From NCBI GenBank assembly GCA_030524065.1, contig JAUNHF010000098.1:1047-6730 (forward strand): DNA of 5,684 nucleotides. Direction: 5' to 3'. The position numbers were made by a program, and so were the translations under genes. This DNA comes from Deinococcus sp. GTDB taxonomy: Bacteria > Deinococcota > Deinococci > Deinococcales > Deinococcaceae. The notes beneath the pieces are model-generated. The model saw only the letters and a list, made by a program, of their open reading frames with translations, searched no databases and was not told the DNA's origin. Shown in pieces: positions 4,775-5,684 of the stretch (positions are counted from its first letter, which is position 1; the number at the start of each line of letters is the position of its first letter).

Positions 4775-5684
4775 TCAGAACGCGGGAATGATGCTGCCAC
4801 CGTACTTTTGCAGCAGCCACTCGCGCACTTCTGGCGTGGTCAGGGCGTCGGCCAGCCGGGCGAGGTTGGGGTCACTCTGGCGCGCCTGTGTGGTCGCCAG
4901 AATATTCACGTAGGGGCTGTCCTTGTCCTCGTGCAAGATCGCGTCTTTGGTGGGATTCAGCCCCACTTCCAGCGCGTAGTTGCCGTTGATGACTGAAGCG
5001 TCGGTGTCGGCCAGCGAGCGGGGCAGCTGTGCGGCTTCCAGTGCCAGAAACTTGAAGTTCCTGGGGTTGCCGGCAATAGCCTCCAGACCAGTATTGGCGG
5101 CAGAATTAGGCTTGAGGGTGATCAGGCCGCCTTGCTGCAAGAGCAGCAGGGCGCGGGCCTCGTTGCTGGGGTCGTTGGGCACGGCGATGGTGGCGCCGTC
5201 CTGTAGTTCGGCTAGGGAGTTTACCTTCTCGCTGTACAGGGCCAGCGGCGGCAGGTAAATGGGCCGCAGCGGCACGATGCCCAGAGGCCGGTCAGCCTGG
5301 AAGCTGTCCAGATAAGGCTGGTGCTGGAACAAATTGGCGTCCAGGCTGCCTTCGGCCAGCGCCGTGTTGGGGGTCACGTAATCGGTGAACTCGGTTATTT
5401 CCAGCTGGATGCCCTGCTGCGCCAGCTGAGGCTGGACAAATTCCAGCAGTTCGCCGGCGGGCACGGGTGTTGCGCCGACACGCAGGGTCACGGGTTCACT
5501 CGCTGAGACCGTAGCAGCACTGGAGGCTGCACCTTTACTAGGCTCGGTGCTGGTCCCCGCTGCCGAGGTTGCCGGCGTGGTCTGCGTGGTCTGAGTGGTT
5601 TGGGTGGTCTGCGTAGCCTGGGTCTGGGCCGTGTTGCTGTCGCAGGCCACCAGCAGGGTAAGCGTCAGGGTGGCAATCAGGGGA
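4775..5684 (-). CDS. metQ: MetQ/NlpA-family lipoprotein, ABC transporter substrate-binding protein (upstream copy, 5'-truncated by window edge)
   Basis: This is a second lipid-anchored binding protein of the methionine-uptake (NlpA) family. The window ends inside its signal peptide: codons from 5683 read PLIATLTLTLLVAC, with lipobox LVAC and the lipidated Cys at 5644-5642. The in-frame GTG at 5650 therefore encodes the Val of the lipobox and is not the start; the true start is just outside the window. The mature part has about 289 residues: a Thr/Gln-repeat and Ser/Ala tether (mature 2-52), then a 237-residue NlpA domain with LRVGATPVPAGELLEF, EFTDYVTPN, NLFQHQPYL, VPNDPSNEARALLLL, AQLPRSLADTDASVINGNYA and SPYVN. 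Compared with the downstream copy, the His of PHAE is Ala, the Tyr of NYFQH is Leu, and the DITENP block reads AIAGNP, while VPNDPSN is canonical here. This suggests a shifted ligand preference. The gene is promoter-proximal; metN and metI may lie upstream. Confidence 0.92.
   Translation of the reverse strand, partial: PLIATLTLTLLVACDSNTAQTQATQTTQTTQTTQTTPATSAAGTSTEPSKGAASSAATVSASEPVTLRVGATPVPAGELLEFVQPQLAQQGIQLEITEFTDYVTPNTALAEGSLDANLFQHQPYLDSFQADRPLGIVPLRPIYLPPLALYSEKVNSLAELQDGATIAVPNDPSNEARALLLLQQGGLITLKPNSAANTGLEAIAGNPRNFKFLALEAAQLPRSLADTDASVINGNYALEVGLNPTKDAILHEDKDSPYVNILATTQARQSDPNLARLADALTTPEVREWLLQKYGGSIIPAF
5577..5621 (-). repeat. 9-bp coding tandem repeat (Gln-Thr-Thr units) in lipoprotein tether
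   Basis: On the + strand five 9-base units (GTGGTCTGC, GTGGTCTGA, GTGGTTTGG, GTGGTCTGC, GTAGCCTGG) lie end to end. They encode Gln-Thr-Thr type repeats just after the lipidated cysteine. Nine-base units keep the frame whatever the copy number, so the tether length could vary between strains. Confidence 0.8.

Noticed and set aside
4728..4820. N-terminal extension of the downstream metQ to a start at 4820
   Set aside because: It would overlap the end of the upstream metQ by 46 bases and bury the signal peptide behind 31 residues; the ATG at 4727 has a ribosome site and a normal lipoprotein signal.

Overview
The window looks like chromosomal DNA from a high-GC bacterium, most likely Deinococcus or a close relative. 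The evidence is the GC- and CTG-rich codon use, a DUF475 (TerC-like) membrane protein convergent with a TerD-related protein, and the general character of the genes. This genus call is inference; no rRNA or other marker gene is present.

Left part (1-2389): a 5'-truncated DUF475 gene on the + strand ends at 950. It converges on a minus-strand gene (1115-2389) that I read as a strongly diverged TerD-family domain fused to a Pro/Ala-rich linker and a coiled-coil C-terminus. The 164 bp between them hold no gene but two inverted repeats. This is probably the edge of a tellurium/metal/general-stress (ter) cluster whose core lies to the left of the window.

Middle (2390-3689): a GC-rich, gene-free divergent spacer of about 260 bp separates the TerD-like gene from a + strand luciferase-like flavin monooxygenase of the YhbW/MsnO8 type. 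That spacer holds a hairpin and a Shine-Dalgarno-like AAGGAGG with no start codon nearby.

Right part (3690-5684): after a strong hairpin terminator between convergent genes, two tandem minus-strand genes encode NlpA/MetQ-family lipoproteins, the substrate-binding parts of a methionine-type ABC importer. The upstream copy (4775-5684) is cut by the window edge inside its signal peptide. The downstream copy (3810-4727) follows after 47 bp. Their binding domains align without gaps over 237 residues at about 59% identity (139 by hand count). They differ at family-signature positions, suggesting two ligands or affinities served by one transporter. The permease and ATPase (MetI, MetN) would be expected upstream on the minus strand, to the right of the window.

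I see no rRNA, tRNA, CRISPR array, insertion sequence or prophage. The most unusual gene is the TerD-like/coiled-coil protein. The tandem, diverged metQ pair and a possible ribosome-site hairpin between its members come next.
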